Origin: Pelagibacterium lacus
GTDB lineage: Bacteria > Pseudomonadota > Alphaproteobacteria > Rhizobiales > Devosiaceae
Reading direction: 5' to 3'
Assembly (NCBI RefSeq): GCF_003345525.1
Contig: NZ_QQNH01000023.1
Coordinates: forward strand, 1 to 41,972
DNA: 41,972 nucleotides
The first letter of the stretch is position 1; every line of letters starts with the position of its first letter. Below are positions 15,653 to 24,980 of the stretch, piece by piece. The translations under genes and the position numbers were made by a program. Below the pieces are notes generated by a model, which was given only the letters and a program-made list of their open reading frames with translations, had not been told where the DNA came from and made no database searches.

Positions 15653-16795
15653 CTACCAGCCGCCGAAGCGGTCCCACCGCGCCAGCGGCAGGCCCTCCCC
15701 GGCGGGGATGACGTCATAGTGGTCGAACTGGCTCGCCGTGGCGCAGGCATGGTTGGGCAGGATGCGCAATTGCGTGCCGACCGCAAGATCGGGCAGGGCC
15801 GCGTCGCTGCCGGGTCGCAGGGCGATGAGGCCATGCTCCTGATTGGCGGAGACGAGGATCAGGTCGGGGAACACGCGGCCATCCACGTCGCAGACCAGCC
15901 CATAGCCCTGATCGACGGCCTGGCTTGCCGTGCCCCGGTCGGACGACATGGCCATCCAGCCGGCGTCGACGAGAATCCAGCCGCGGGCCGGCTGGTGGCC
16001 GATCACCGTGGTCAGCACCGACAGGGCGATGTCCTCGAGGCCGCAGACGCCGATGCCGGCCATGACGAGGTCGAAGAAGGTGTGCACCCCGGCCCGCACC
16101 TCGGTGACGCCGTCGAGATTGCGGGCGGCATGGGCGGTGGGGGTGGAGCCGACGCTGACCACCGGGCAGGGCAGTCCGGCGGCGCGCAAACGCCCTGCGG
16201 CGCCGGCAGCGGCGGCCCGTTCGCCCTCGGCGGCGGCAGCCTGGGCCGCTTCGCCCACCGCGCCATAGCTTTCGCCGGCATGGGCCAGAACGCCCCGCAG
16301 CGCGGCCCCCGCATGGAGGCGGCGCCCGATGTCGAGCAGCAGATCATCGTCCGGCGCGATGCCGCCGCGATGGCCGTCGCAATCGATCTCGATGAGGGCG
16401 GGGATGGGCGCGCCGGCGGCCCGCGACGCGGCGACCACGGCATCGGCCTGGGCCGGCGTATCGAGGATAACGGCGAGGTCGCACCCGGCGGCCCGCAAGG
16501 CGGCGACGCGCGGCAGCTTTTGCGGGGCGATGCCCACGGCATAGAGGATGTCCCGCACCCCGGCCGCGAAGAACACTTCCGCCTCGCGCAAGGTCGAGAC
16601 GGTCGCCGGCCCGGTGCCGTCCGCGAGTAGGCGACGGGCGATCTCGACCGATTTGGCGGTCTTGAGATGGGGACGCAGCGCAACGCCGAGCCCGGCCATG
16701 CGCCGGCGCAGCCGCTCGATATTGGCGAGCATGCGCCGCTCGTCGAGCACGAGGGCAGGGGTGGGAAGCTGGGCCAACTGGTCTGCGAGGGTCAT
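15653..16795 (-). CDS. DSD1-type PLP enzyme (D-threonine aldolase/beta-hydroxyaspartate aldolase family)
   Basis: 380 aa. The N-terminal alanine-racemase-like barrel carries the PLP lysine in RPHLKTAKS; conserved pieces include ATVSTLREAEVFFAAG, EIDCDGHRGG, SVGSTPTA and EVRAGVHTFFD. The C-terminal domain ends with NHACATASQFDHYDV, in which the His-x-Cys pair binds the catalytic metal in D-serine dehydratase and D-threonine aldolase relatives. GGGAG lies 7 nt before the ATG at 16795. Candidate reactions are aldol cleavage of D-threonine or 3-hydroxyaspartate, or dehydration. The partner reductase gene is 9 nt downstream. The frame continues to 17068 only by chance. Confidence 0.9.
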   Translation of the reverse strand: MTLADQLAQLPTPALVLDERRMLANIERLRRRMAGLGVALRPHLKTAKSVEIARRLLADGTGPATVSTLREAEVFFAAGVRDILYAVGIAPQKLPRVAALRAAGCDLAVILDTPAQADAVVAASRAAGAPIPALIEIDCDGHRGGIAPDDDLLLDIGRRLHAGAALRGVLAHAGESYGAVGEAAQAAAAEGERAAAAGAAGRLRAAGLPCPVVSVGSTPTAHAARNLDGVTEVRAGVHTFFDLVMAGIGVCGLEDIALSVLTTVIGHQPARGWILVDAGWMAMSSDRGTASQAVDQGYGLVCDVDGRVFPDLILVSANQEHGLIALRPGSDAALPDLAVGTQLRILPNHACATASQFDHYDVIPAGEGLPLARWDRFGGW

Positions 16796-17045
16796 GCGGG
16801 TCTCCCTTTTTGGGGCGAGGCCAAGGATGGGGGCGGCGCCGCACCGCTTCCACCGGCATGAACTGCCCCCGAACACGCCCATGGTGCCGTCAACCGCCCA
16901 TGGACGCAAGCCGCGACGCGGCCAGGACGGGCCGCTTCGGGGAAAGGTGAGGTGGAATGGGTAATGCAGAAGGGCCGCGCTCGACAAATGCGCCAGCGAC
17001 AGCCAAAACAAAACCTGACCGTGTAGGTAATGAGGGAGCGCTCTG

Positions 17046-17645
17046 GTGATGAACCGTGAGATCGTCAAGTTGAGTGCCGGTCTTTTGCTCGCCGTAATAG
17101 TGTTCGGCGCCGGCGCAATTGGCTGGCGCCTGCGCGATAGCCATCATCCGCAGGATGTATCCGACCGACAGGCTGCGATCGCCCTGGAAATCGCTCTCGA
17201 AAAGCTCGGTGACCCCTATGTCTGGGGGGCAAGAGGCCCCGACAGCTTCGATTCCAGCGGCATCATCGTATATGCCTACCAGCAGGCGGTGCCCTATACC
17301 GCGTTCAGAGTGGGCGATGGCTGGTGGCCGGGCTATTCGTCCAACGCCAACCATCGCGATATCTACACCTGGAACTTTCGGGAAATGCCGCTCGACGACC
17401 TGCGCCCGGGTGATCTCGTCTATATCAGCGATGGTTCCGCGGACGTGACCCACGGCATGTTTTTCGTCGGCTGGGAGGCTGACGGAATCATGGAAGTTCT
17501 CGATGCGTCATCGCGCCTGATGCGCGTCGCGCGCCAGACCTGGCCGGTGGAAGGCGAAGTGCGGGGGCAGAAGTTCGTTGCCGCCGGCCGCTTGCAGATC
17601 AACGCGAGAGAAGAGTGGCTGCGCCACGAACCCGAAGCGCCATAG
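17046..17645 (+). CDS. Membrane-anchored NlpC/P60-like protein with Cys-to-Ser active site
   Basis: 199 aa. An N-terminal membrane anchor (LSAGLLLAVIVFGAGAIGW) precedes an NlpC/P60 fold: ALEKLGDPYVWGARGPDSFD, then SSGIIVYAY, LRPGDLVYI, and VTHGMFFVGW with the usual His. Canonical members read FDCSG here; this one reads FDSSG (codon TCC at 17253-17255), so the nucleophilic Cys is Ser. The third polar residue falls at VLDAS. It may bind peptidoglycan peptides without cutting, or be a serine variant. A GTG at 17046 (GGAG 7 nt upstream) is taken as the start; the ATG at 17049 is the alternative. It is divergent from the DSD1 gene. Confidence 0.82.
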   Translation: MMNREIVKLSAGLLLAVIVFGAGAIGWRLRDSHHPQDVSDRQAAIALEIALEKLGDPYVWGARGPDSFDSSGIIVYAYQQAVPYTAFRVGDGWWPGYSSNANHRDIYTWNFREMPLDDLRPGDLVYISDGSADVTHGMFFVGWEADGIMEVLDASSRLMRVARQTWPVEGEVRGQKFVAAGRLQINAREEWLRHEPEAP

Positions 17646-17692
17646 GAGGTGTCGAGGCGCTCCAAGTCATTGTTTTGTCGCGTTTCCGAACC

Positions 17693-17715
17693 GGATAAGT
17701 GGTGCCCACTTATCC
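17693..17715. repeat. Intergenic palindromic element
   Basis: GGATAAGTGG (17693-17702) and CCACTTATCC (17706-17715) pair perfectly with a 3-nt loop. The flanks (GTTTCCGAACC before, TGGAAACAC after) resemble short palindromic repeats common between genes in Hyphomicrobiales genomes. There is a single copy in this window. It could act as a weak bidirectional terminator between the NlpC-like gene and the convergent small membrane gene. Confidence 0.5.
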
Positions 17716-17725
17716 TGGAAACACT

Positions 17726-17950
17726 CTATCGGCGCAGCGCGAGGACGGCAGCGGCGCCGCAGCAGGCGCCCACAAGGGCGGGCAGCGCAACCGCTCCGAG
17801 GGGGTAGCCGGCGTCGAATGCCTTGAGCGCGATCCACACGACGGCGGCAAGGCTTGCCAGCAGCATGATGACGAAAAGGCCGCGTCCGGAAATCAGACCG
17901 CGACCGGTATGGCGCCGATCCTGGGGGATGTCGGTTGCGATCTCACTCAT
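17726..17950 (-). CDS. Small two-helix membrane protein
   Basis: 74 aa. A polar N-terminus with MSEIATDIPQDRRHTGRG is followed by two hydrophobic helices (GLFVIMLLASLAAVVWIALKAF and VALPALVGACCGAAAVLALRR). No recognised family or motif. It is convergent with the NlpC-like gene, with a palindrome between them. The hydrophobic pattern, normal codon usage and a clear stop support it as a real gene. Confidence 0.6.
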   Translation of the reverse strand: MSEIATDIPQDRRHTGRGLISGRGLFVIMLLASLAAVVWIALKAFDAGYPLGAVALPALVGACCGAAAVLALRR

Positions 17951-18053
17951 GGCTCATTCCTTCAACGATGATCGTGGCTCAGAGGCTTCGCGCCGTTCAT
18001 AGCACCAATATTGACCGAATGCGCGATGCCACAATGCTCCGGTGCAAATATGA

Positions 18054-18467
18054 TCATCGCGTTACCCAACGCAGAAGGCTGGGCAAGATGGTCAATAGCA
18101 GCCCAATCGATCCCATTATCCCTTTCGGGTGCTTCTGGAAAAAATGGAGCACCGCCGCAAAGATGTGTGCCAGGACGATCGCGAAGGCGCCGAGGGCAAT
18201 AAGCAGGATGACCATGGTGCTAACGCCCAGAGCCGGACCCCACGGGCTTTCCCATGCACTATCCGAGGTGAGGTCAAAGGACCGAACCGAGAGTCTTCCG
18301 ATGAAGCTGGCCAGAAAGGCGACGGCCAGGGATATCCGCAAAGGAACCCACCGCAATTTCTCCCGGCTCCAGCGCGTGAACGATCTCAGCATGCGTTCAG
18401 CCGTGTCGGCCTTGTCGAACAGGTCGATGACGGCCAACAGATAGCCCACGACTTCAAGCGGCCCCAT
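18054..18467 (-). CDS. Hypothetical membrane protein, 137 aa
   Basis: Starts MGPLEVVGYLLAVIDLFDKA, then a basic stretch (RSFTRWSREKLRW) and about three hydrophobic helices: LRISLAVAFLASFIG, LGVSTMVILLIALGAFAIVLAHIFAAVLHFF and IMGSIGLLLTILPSLL. No known domain. It lies between a small membrane gene and tRNA-Gln, with no clear partner. Alternative short frames on the other strand lack this coherent topology. Confidence 0.6.
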   Translation of the reverse strand: MGPLEVVGYLLAVIDLFDKADTAERMLRSFTRWSREKLRWVPLRISLAVAFLASFIGRLSVRSFDLTSDSAWESPWGPALGVSTMVILLIALGAFAIVLAHIFAAVLHFFQKHPKGIMGSIGLLLTILPSLLRWVTR

Positions 18468-18639
18468 CGCGTTGTCCCACCATTGCGCCCGGCATAGTGC
18501 GCCCGATTTGCCGCCGTGGGAACCGGATCGGTGGGGCTAGCCCAAATGGGTATTCCGGCCTTTTGTCAGGCATAGGCCCGAAGCTGAACGGTAGCTTCAG
18601 CTCGCCATATGCGCCGAGGTTCAATGACTTGGGAAGGAT

Positions 18640-18713
18640 TGGCTGGGGAACCTGGATTCGAACCAGGACTAACGGAGTCAGAGTCCGTGGGTCTACCGTT
18701 AACCTATTCCCCA
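18640..18713 (-). tRNA. tRNA-Gln (anticodon CTG)
   Basis: 74 nt including an encoded CCA. On the minus strand the acceptor arm TGGGGAA pairs with TTCCCCA, followed by discriminator G and CCA. The anticodon stem ACGGA/TCCGT holds the loop CTCTGAC, giving anticodon CTG for codon CAG. The T arm is CCTGG TTCGAAT CCAGG. All arms pair well. Confidence 0.96.
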
Positions 18714-18827
18714 GCAGGCGCCAGTGCTGGCGGCGGATCGCGGGGCGAGCCGCTTGAGTGGCGCCTGTTTAGCGATACATGATGGGGATTTCAAGCCGAT
18801 TTTGCAAGTTTTCGCAGCACCCCGCCC

Positions 18828-19247
18828 TCAATGCACGATCGGGGCGCGCCAGGCGATGGCGCGGCTGGCGCTGTAGCAGCCAAGGGCGACCGAATTGGCG
18901 TAATTGCCCGAAACGATCTGCACCTGCCCGCCGCCGCAATGGCCGACCACCACGCCCACATGGTTGGCCATCACCATGATCGATCCGATCGCCGCCGGCT
19001 CGGCCGCCTCGCCGTAATTGGCGAAATCGCGGGCCAGATTGGAGCCGCGCGGGGCAAGGCCGGTGCGGGCCAGGACCGTATCGAGATAGCAGGCGCACCA
19101 GCGGCCGGGGCAGCCCGAAGGGCGCGAGGCGCCCAGTTCGGCGAGCATGACATTGATCACGGCCTGGGCGTCGCGCGCCGAGGCGGGAGCGGAAAGGGAG
19201 GGCAGGGCGAGCCCCGCGAAAAGGAGAATGACGATGATACGCAACAC
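18828..19247 (-). CDS. Secreted TIGR02594-like (NlpC/P60 superfamily) protein
   Basis: 139 aa with a signal peptide (LRIIVILLFAGLALPSLSAPASA, cleavage near SAR). The mature part contains GCPGRWCACYLDTVLARTG, NHVGVVVGHCGG and VSGNYANSVALGCYS. The Cys (in WCACY), His (in NHVGVVVG) and Asn (in SGN) match the catalytic pattern of TIGR02594/CHAP-like peptidoglycan amidases. Several extra Cys suggest disulfides. It probably trims or remodels peptidoglycan in the periplasm. The GTG at 19247 gives a full signal peptide, but its ribosome site is weak. Confidence 0.75.
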   Translation of the reverse strand: MLRIIVILLFAGLALPSLSAPASARDAQAVINVMLAELGASRPSGCPGRWCACYLDTVLARTGLAPRGSNLARDFANYGEAAEPAAIGSIMVMANHVGVVVGHCGGGQVQIVSGNYANSVALGCYSASRAIAWRAPIVH

Positions 19248-19628
19248 GGAAAGTCAGGTCCTCGGATTCAGCTTCGACGCGCGCGAAAAGCCCGGCGCGC
19301 GGCGCAATGAAAGGAGTGCCGCATCCGGGTCCCTCGACCGGATGCGAACGGCGGATTACATTTGCGTGAGCGCGGGAAGACGGGCGGCATGCGCCAATGA
19401 CCCTCGCTGCGGGCCCCCTCCCAACCGATGCGCCGATCATCCCGATTTTTGTGGCAAGAAATTGATCCGCGCGCCCAAGGCACGGCGCGCAGCCGATCAT
19501 TGCGTTGTCGGCCGTCATGGACTACCGTGGTCGTCGAACGAGAAATGATCCGTCCCGGGCGCCCGGCAGACGATGCAGCGGCCGATCGGCCCCACGACCC
19601 AGGCGACCGGACGGCACGGAGAGACAAG
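19248..19628. other. Divergent intergenic region before ppx/gppA
   Basis: About 380 bp between the secreted amidase-like gene and ppx. An open frame continuous with ppx runs back to 19428, but the encoded residues are Arg/Pro-rich and unlike the phosphatase family, so it is treated as non-coding. The region must hold both promoters. I see no clear sigma-70 or EcfG motif in it. Confidence 0.4.
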
Positions 19629-20822
19629 TTGACCGATTACGATCGGTCCGCCGAGGCACCGCCGGCCGGCACGCGTCACCGCGTGCGTGGGCCGTCGCGT
19701 CCGCCGGTCGATACTGCCCCAGCATCCCATGGGGGCAAACGCCCGGCGCGGTGGACGTCCGCCAGCAAGCCCGAGCTGTCGCGCAAGCGGCGCGTGGCTA
19801 CCTATGCCGCGCTCGACCTGGGCACCAATAATTGCCGCCTGCTGATCGCCCGCCCCACCGAAAACGGCTTCCGGGTGCTCGACGGGTTTTCGCGCATCGT
19901 GCGGCTCGGAGAGGGCCTGTCGCAGACCGGGCGCCTTTCGGAGGCGGCCATGGAGCGCACCGTCGAGGCGCTGAAACTCTGCGCCGGCAAGCTGCGCCAG
20001 CACGAGGGCATCAAGGCGCGCATCATCGCCACCGAGGCCTGCCGCTCGGCCGACAATTCGGCGAGCTTTCTCGCCCGCGTCAAGCGCGAGGCGGGGCTGC
20101 ACTTCGAGGTGGTCGACCGCAAGACCGAGGCCGAACTGGCGGTGACCGGCTGCGCCGACCTCATCGAGCTCGACGCGCCCGGCGCCATCCTGTTCGATAT
20201 CGGCGGCGGGTCCTCGGAACTGGCCTGGCTCGATTTCCGCGGCGGGCGCCCGCGCAACCAGGGCAAGACCTCGGCCTCGATCCGCTCCTGGCATTCGCTG
20301 CCGGTGGGCGTGGTCTCGATCGCCGAGAAATTCGGCGGCGTCGATGTCACGCCGGAGATTTTCGAGGCCATGGTCGCCCATGTGACCAATGAGCTACGGC
20401 ACTTCCGCGGGCGCGAGAAGCTGCGCGAAATGCTCGCCACCCATCCGGTGCATTTCCTGGGCACCTCGGGAACGGTGACCACCCTGGCCGGGCTCTATCT
20501 CGGTCTCGACCGCTATGAGCGCTCCAAGGTGGACGGGCTGTGGATGCGGGCCGAGGACATCGACGCCACCATGCGGGTGCTAATGGGCATGAGCTATGAG
20601 CGGCGCATGGGCAATCCGTGCATCGGGCGCGAACGGGCCGACCTGGTCATCCCCGGCTGCGCCATCTTCGAGGCCATCCGCCGCGAATGGCCGTGCTCGC
20701 GCATCCGGGTCGCCGATCGGGGGTTGCGCGAGGGGATTCTGATTTCCATGATGGCCGCCGATCGCGTGTGGATGCGCGGACGGCCCGGCCGCAACCGCCG
20801 GGGAGGCCGCGATGCCAAGTAA
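19629..20822 (+). CDS. Ppx/GppA-family exopolyphosphatase/guanosine pentaphosphatase
   Basis: About 397 aa. The ASKHA-fold motifs are [15 protein letters not shown] (phosphate 1), [13 protein letters not shown] (phosphate 2) and [14 protein letters not shown], followed by [15 protein letters not shown] and [11 protein letters not shown]. The family removes phosphate from polyphosphate or pppGpp. The first 55 residues are disordered and basic. The start is uncertain: a TTG at 19629 has GGAGAG 5 nt upstream and is chosen; ATG at 19545 and the frame start at 19428 are alternatives. It overlaps rlmE by 11 nt, the common ppx-rlmE arrangement in Alphaproteobacteria. Confidence 0.9.
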   Translation: MTDYDRSAEAPPAGTRHRVRGPSRPPVDTAPASHGGKRPARWTSASKPELSRKRRVATYAALDLGTNNCRLLIARPTENGFRVLDGFSRIVRLGEGLSQTGRLSEAAMERTVEALKLCAGKLRQHEGIKARIIATEACRSADNSASFLARVKREAGLHFEVVDRKTEAELAVTGCADLIELDAPGAILFDIGGGSSELAWLDFRGGRPRNQGKTSASIRSWHSLPVGVVSIAEKFGGVDVTPEIFEAMVAHVTNELRHFRGREKLREMLATHPVHFLGTSGTVTTLAGLYLGLDRYERSKVDGLWMRAEDIDATMRVLMGMSYERRMGNPCIGRERADLVIPGCAIFEAIRREWPCSRIRVADRGLREGILISMMAADRVWMRGRPGRNRRGGRDAK

Positions 20823-21528
20823 GCCGACGGGCAAGGGCAGCGGACGGCGCGGCGACCGCGACCTCAAGATACGGGTCAAGACGGCGCGCAAGCGCTCCAC
20901 ATCGTCCACGGCCTGGCTGCAGCGCCAGCTCAACGACCCCTATGTGGCGCGGGCGCGGGCCGAGGGCTGGCGGGCCCGCTCGGCCTATAAGCTGCTCGAG
21001 CTGGACGAGAAATACGGGCTGCTCAAGCCCGGCATGCGCGTCGTCGACCTGGGCGCGGCGCCCGGTGGCTGGTGCCAGGTGGCGGTCAAGGCGGTGAAAT
21101 CGACCCCGGACAATCCCATCGTGGTCGGCATCGACTATCTGGAAATGGACCCGGTGCCCGGTGCGGTGCTGCTGCAAAAGGACTTTACCGACGAGGACGC
21201 GCCGCAGGCCCTGTTCGACCTGCTCGGCGGGCACAAGGCCGATATCGTGCTGTCGGACATGGCGGCGCCGACCACGGGGCACAAGGCGACCGACCATCTG
21301 CGCATCGTGGCACTGGTGGAGATCGCCGCCGATTTCGCCCTCGACGTGCTGGCGCCGGGCGGCACCTTCGTCGCCAAGGTGTTCCAGGGCGGCACCGAGC
21401 ACGACCTGCTCGCCATGCTCAAGCGCAATTTCGCCGCGACCTTCCACGCCAAGCCGCCCTCCAGCCGGCAGGAATCGGCCGAAACCTATCTGGTGGCGCG
21501 CGGCTTCAGGGGCGAGCGGCAGGATTAA
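20812..21528 (+). CDS. rlmE: 23S rRNA (uridine-2552-2'-O) methyltransferase RlmE
   Basis: 238 aa. The SAM motif is [14 protein letters not shown] (residues 77-90) and the catalytic tetrad K60, D149 (LSDMAAP), K189 (AKVF) and E224 (SAETY) is complete. RlmE/FtsJ methylates U2552 in the peptidyl-transferase centre of the 50S subunit. The basic N-terminus (about 35 residues) is an extension seen in alphaproteobacterial members. Its start overlaps ppx by 11 nt; its TAA stop shares bases with the stop of the convergent MFS gene at 21525. Confidence 0.95.
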   Translation: MPSKPTGKGSGRRGDRDLKIRVKTARKRSTSSTAWLQRQLNDPYVARARAEGWRARSAYKLLELDEKYGLLKPGMRVVDLGAAPGGWCQVAVKAVKSTPDNPIVVGIDYLEMDPVPGAVLLQKDFTDEDAPQALFDLLGGHKADIVLSDMAAPTTGHKATDHLRIVALVEIAADFALDVLAPGGTFVAKVFQGGTEHDLLAMLKRNFAATFHAKPPSSRQESAETYLVARGFRGERQD

Positions 21529-22970
21529 AAGCGCGGCGAGCGGCCCTCATAGCCCTCGGCGCTGGTCTTTTCGAGCGCCGCTTCGCGCTGGGCCGCGGTC
21601 ATGTGCCCGGAAACCTCGCTGCCCGCCTCCTTGGCGAGCCGCCAATAGGGAATGACGGCCAGCGCCGACACGGCGGCGACGGCGAAAAAGGCGATGCGGA
21701 AATCCTCGGTCGCCAGCGCCTCGCCGCGCCAGAAGCTGCTCATTTCCAGCACCGCCCCGGCAAAGGCCACCGCCAGCGCCGTGGCGATGGGGCGGGTCAC
21801 CGAATGGATGGCGGTGGCGGGGCCGGCCTCGTCGCCGTCGATATCGACGAAGGCGAGGGCATTCTGGCCGGTGAAATAGGTGGAGCGCACCAGCCCGCTG
21901 AGGAAGATCACCAGCATCATCACCACAACAGGGGTCTGGGCGACGAAGGTGCCCTTGATGACGAGGCTGAGCGAGGAGAGCCCCGCCGCCGCCATCAGCG
22001 CCGTGCGGAAGCCGACGCGGCGATAGACAGGCTTGGCGTAGAATTTGAGCAGCAGCGAGCCGATGGCGCCGACAAAGGTGATCATGCCCGATTCGAAGGG
22101 CGAATAGCCGAACGCGACCTGGAGCATCAGCGGGAGGAGGAAGGGAATGGCGCCGGCGCCGATCAGCATGAAGGAGGTGCCCACCACCACCGCCCTGAAG
22201 CTGGGATGGAGGAAGAGGCGCAGATCGAGCAGGGGATTGGGGACGCGCAGGGCATAGGGGACGTAGAGCGCCAGGGCGAGGAGGCCGGCAAGGGTTGAGA
22301 CGGCGGCGATCCACAGGGGCAGGATCGGCATGGAGAGCAGCGAGAGCCCGAAGGTGATCCCCGAAAACGCGATGGCGGTGAGCAGGAAACCCGGGAAATC
22401 CATGGGGCGCTGGGTGGCCGATTCCACAGGGGGCAGATATTTGCTGATCAGCACCACCCCGAGCAGGCCGATGGGGATGTTGATGAGGAAAATCCAGTGC
22501 CAGGACAGGAAGGTGGTGAGAAAGCCGCCGACCGGCGGGCCGAGCATGGGCCCCACCAGGGCCGGAATGGTCAGCCAGGCCATGGCGTTGATGAGATCCT
22601 TGCGCTCGGTGGTGCGCAAGAGGATCAGTCGGGCCAGCGGGGTCATCATCGCCCCGCCCATGCCCTTGAGGAAGCGGGCGAAGACGAATTCGGTGAGCGA
22701 ACCGGAAATGGCGCAGGCGACCGAGCCGAGCATGAAGACGATGATGGCGGCGCGGAACACGTTCTTGGCCCCGAACTTGTCGGCCAGCCAGGCGCTGATC
22801 GGGATGAAGATGGCCAGGGCGACAAAATAGGCGGTGAAGGCCAGTTTCAAGGCGACGGGAGTTGTACCGATATCGGCCGCTATGGCCGGAAGCGAGGTGG
22901 AGATCACGGTCGCGTCCATGTTCTCCATGAACAGGGCAACCGCCAGGATGAGCGGGATGAAACGGGACAA
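21525..22970 (-). CDS. MFS transporter, DHA2 (drug:H+ antiporter) type
   Basis: 481 aa with about 12-14 membrane helices. The DHA2 hallmarks are [21 protein letters not shown] near the start, [15 protein letters not shown] (motif A) and [15 protein letters not shown] (motif C, typical of exporters). It probably exports drugs or metabolites using the proton gradient. The frame starts with TTG at 22970; no strong ribosome site is visible, so the true start may be this TTG or slightly downstream. Its stop overlaps the rlmE stop on the other strand (TTAA at 21525-21528). Confidence 0.9.
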   Translation of the reverse strand: MSRFIPLILAVALFMENMDATVISTSLPAIAADIGTTPVALKLAFTAYFVALAIFIPISAWLADKFGAKNVFRAAIIVFMLGSVACAISGSLTEFVFARFLKGMGGAMMTPLARLILLRTTERKDLINAMAWLTIPALVGPMLGPPVGGFLTTFLSWHWIFLINIPIGLLGVVLISKYLPPVESATQRPMDFPGFLLTAIAFSGITFGLSLLSMPILPLWIAAVSTLAGLLALALYVPYALRVPNPLLDLRLFLHPSFRAVVVGTSFMLIGAGAIPFLLPLMLQVAFGYSPFESGMITFVGAIGSLLLKFYAKPVYRRVGFRTALMAAAGLSSLSLVIKGTFVAQTPVVVMMLVIFLSGLVRSTYFTGQNALAFVDIDGDEAGPATAIHSVTRPIATALAVAFAGAVLEMSSFWRGEALATEDFRIAFFAVAAVSALAVIPYWRLAKEAGSEVSGHMTAAQREAALEKTSAEGYEGRSPRF

Positions 22971-23129
22971 CTCTGGGGACCGGGAAGGTTGATACGAATA
23001 AGTTTTCAGCCACCATCATCGACCCATAGCCGAAACAAGGCAATAACGACGGAAGTTCTAGTCGCGAACGAACCTTTTGCCGGTAGGGGCGTTATGGGGG
23101 CGGGACCAATCTTATCGGGCAGGACAGGC

Positions 23130-24095
23130 ATGGCTCAGCGCCGCTTTTATCTGGTACTCAACGTCAACTCCGGAACCGTGCAGGCCCTGGGGGTGACCGG
23201 CGACGACCTCACGGCCAAATTCGCCGCCCAGGGACTGGACGTGACCATCGACGCCGATCCCGATTCGAGCCTTGACGAGCGCATCGCGCGGGCGCTGGCC
23301 AGCGACGCCGAGACCATCATCGCGGCCGGCGGCGACGGCACGGTCACCGCGCTGGCGACGGCGATCATCGACAGCGACAAGAGCCTCGCCATCCTGCCGC
23401 TGGGTACGGCCAATCTTTTGGCGCGCGACCTGGGGGTGCCGCTCGACCTCGACAGCTGCATCGCGGTTCTGGCCGAGATGGAGCCGCTGGCCATCGACGT
23501 CTCGGAGGTCAACGGCACCATCTTCCTGCACAAGGCGGTGATCGGGGTGATCCCCGAACTGGCGGCGGGGCGCGAATATATTCGCGGGCAGGGTTTTGGG
23601 GCCAAGATCGGCTATATGCGCTATTTCTTCCGCCGCATCGCCCGGGCCCGCCGGCTGGCGCTGGAGATCGCCCCCGGCGACGGGCCGGCGCGGATCGAGC
23701 GGGTGCAGGCCATCGCGGTGGCCTCCAATGCCTATGACGAGGGGCTGGGGCGGTTCTTCCATCGCGACAAGCTCGATAGCGGGCTGCTGACCATCTATGT
23801 GCTGCGCCATCTCAATGTGGGCGACATGGTGAAACTGGCCACGGGCATGCTGGCCGGGCACTGGCGCGATTATGACGCCCTCGACATCTCGTCGGCGCGC
23901 AGCGTCACCATCCGCGCCCGCAAGCCCAGGCTGCAATTGATGATCGACGGCGAGGTGCAGTCCATGGAGGTGCCCCTGCATTTCAAGATCTATCCCCGCG
24001 CGCTGACCGTGCTCGCCCCCTTGCAGGCGATCAAGGAGGAGATCGCCGAGGAACAGGCCGAAGGCACGGCCCGGCCCATGGGGCAGATGGCCTGA
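23130..24095 (+). CDS. Diacylglycerol/sphingosine kinase-like lipid kinase
   Basis: 321 aa. The DAGK catalytic domain shows LVLNVNSG near the start, [12 protein letters not shown] (ATP site) and [14 protein letters not shown]. The C-terminal half is the expected beta-sandwich, with [11 protein letters not shown] as in YegS/BmrU relatives. The family phosphorylates diacylglycerol or related lipids. The ATG at 23130 has AGGA 5 nt before; an upstream ATG at 23094 is possible. The stop overlaps the start of the metallophosphoesterase gene (TGATG), so they form a coupled pair, perhaps kinase and phosphatase of one lipid or nucleotide pathway. Confidence 0.9.
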   Translation: MAQRRFYLVLNVNSGTVQALGVTGDDLTAKFAAQGLDVTIDADPDSSLDERIARALASDAETIIAAGGDGTVTALATAIIDSDKSLAILPLGTANLLARDLGVPLDLDSCIAVLAEMEPLAIDVSEVNGTIFLHKAVIGVIPELAAGREYIRGQGFGAKIGYMRYFFRRIARARRLALEIAPGDGPARIERVQAIAVASNAYDEGLGRFFHRDKLDSGLLTIYVLRHLNVGDMVKLATGMLAGHWRDYDALDISSARSVTIRARKPRLQLMIDGEVQSMEVPLHFKIYPRALTVLAPLQAIKEEIAEEQAEGTARPMGQMA

Positions 24096-24925
24096 TGCGG
24101 ATCATCCACCTTTCCGACCTGCATTTCGGCCGCCATGACGACGATGTCGTTCAGTCGCTGGAAGCCGAAATCGCCGCCAACACCCCCGACCTGATCGTCG
24201 TCTCGGGAGATTTCACCCAGATCGGCAGCGCGAGGGAATTCGCCCGCGCCCGCGAATTCCTCGATACGCTGCCGGCGCCGTTTCTCGCCGTGCCCGGCAA
24301 TCACGACGTGCCCGAGCGCAATCTGCTGCGCCGGTTCTTCGCGCCCTACAGCCATTACAAGACCTATATCGCCACCGAGCTCGAACCCTTCCTTTATCGC
24401 GACGGGGTGGCGATCGCCGGGGTGAAGACCTCGCGCCGCGCCAATCTCCACAGCCTCAACTGGTCGGACGGGGCGATCAGCAGCGATCAGCTTGAAACGC
24501 TGGAAGCCCGGTTCGCGGAGGTGGACGCGGATGCGGTGAGGATCGTCGTCGCCCACCACCCCCTGATGCATCCCGAGGAGCCCATGGCGCGGCACCAGAA
24601 CCGGGTGCGCCGGGCCGATAGGGCACTGGAAACCTTCGGGCGGCTGGGGGTGCGCCTGGTGCTGTCGGGCCATTTCCACATGTCCTATGTTCGCCGGCAC
24701 GAACACGCCGGATCGGTGCGGCAGGCCGAACCGGCCGGGCCGCGCGAAAGCGCCGCCGCCCATATCCTCGTGGCACAGGCCGCCTCGACCACCTCGACGC
24801 GCCTGCGGGGCGAGCCCAATGCCTATAACCTCATCGACATCGCCGAGGGGAACATCTCCATCGCCGTGCGCGAATGGGCGGGGGAGGGGTGGCGGACGCG
24901 GGAGCGGGCCCGCGAGGCGGCCTAG
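24095..24925 (+). CDS. Calcineurin-like metallophosphoesterase
   Basis: 276 aa. All five metal-binding blocks are present: SDLHFG (D8, H10), VVSGDF (D39), PGNHD (N69, H70), VVAHHP and LSGHFHMSY. This is the Icc/CpdA-like class, which hydrolyses cyclic nucleotides or other phosphodiesters; the substrate here is unknown. No signal peptide. It is coupled to the lipid-kinase gene by a one-base overlap and is followed after 12 nt by a terminator. Confidence 0.92.
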   Translation: MRIIHLSDLHFGRHDDDVVQSLEAEIAANTPDLIVVSGDFTQIGSAREFARAREFLDTLPAPFLAVPGNHDVPERNLLRRFFAPYSHYKTYIATELEPFLYRDGVAIAGVKTSRRANLHSLNWSDGAISSDQLETLEARFAEVDADAVRIVVAHHPLMHPEEPMARHQNRVRRADRALETFGRLGVRLVLSGHFHMSYVRRHEHAGSVRQAEPAGPRESAAAHILVAQAASTTSTRLRGEPNAYNLIDIAEGNISIAVREWAGEGWRTRERAREAA

Positions 24926-24937
24926 CGGCAGGCGAAG

Positions 24938-24962
24938 AAAACCCCGCCGGAGCGGGGTTTTT
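24938..24962. terminator. Bidirectional rho-independent terminator
   Basis: AAAA precedes CCCCGC (24942-24947), loop CGGA, GCGGGG (24952-24957) and TTTTT. It serves the metallophosphoesterase gene on the plus strand and, through the A run, the convergent PRC-barrel gene on the minus strand. Confidence 0.9.
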
Positions 24963-24980
24963 GATTGGGCCGGAAGCGGC

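Noticed and set aside
18582-18602. AGCTGAA/TTCAGCT hairpin downstream of tRNA-Gln
   Set aside because: There is no T run and no neighbouring feature that needs it; short stems of this size occur by chance.
23069-23093. CGAAC-N16-CGTT upstream of the lipid-kinase-like gene, resembling an EcfG promoter
   Set aside because: The -35 has a mismatch in an important base and the gene is not a typical stress gene; kept only as a weak possibility.
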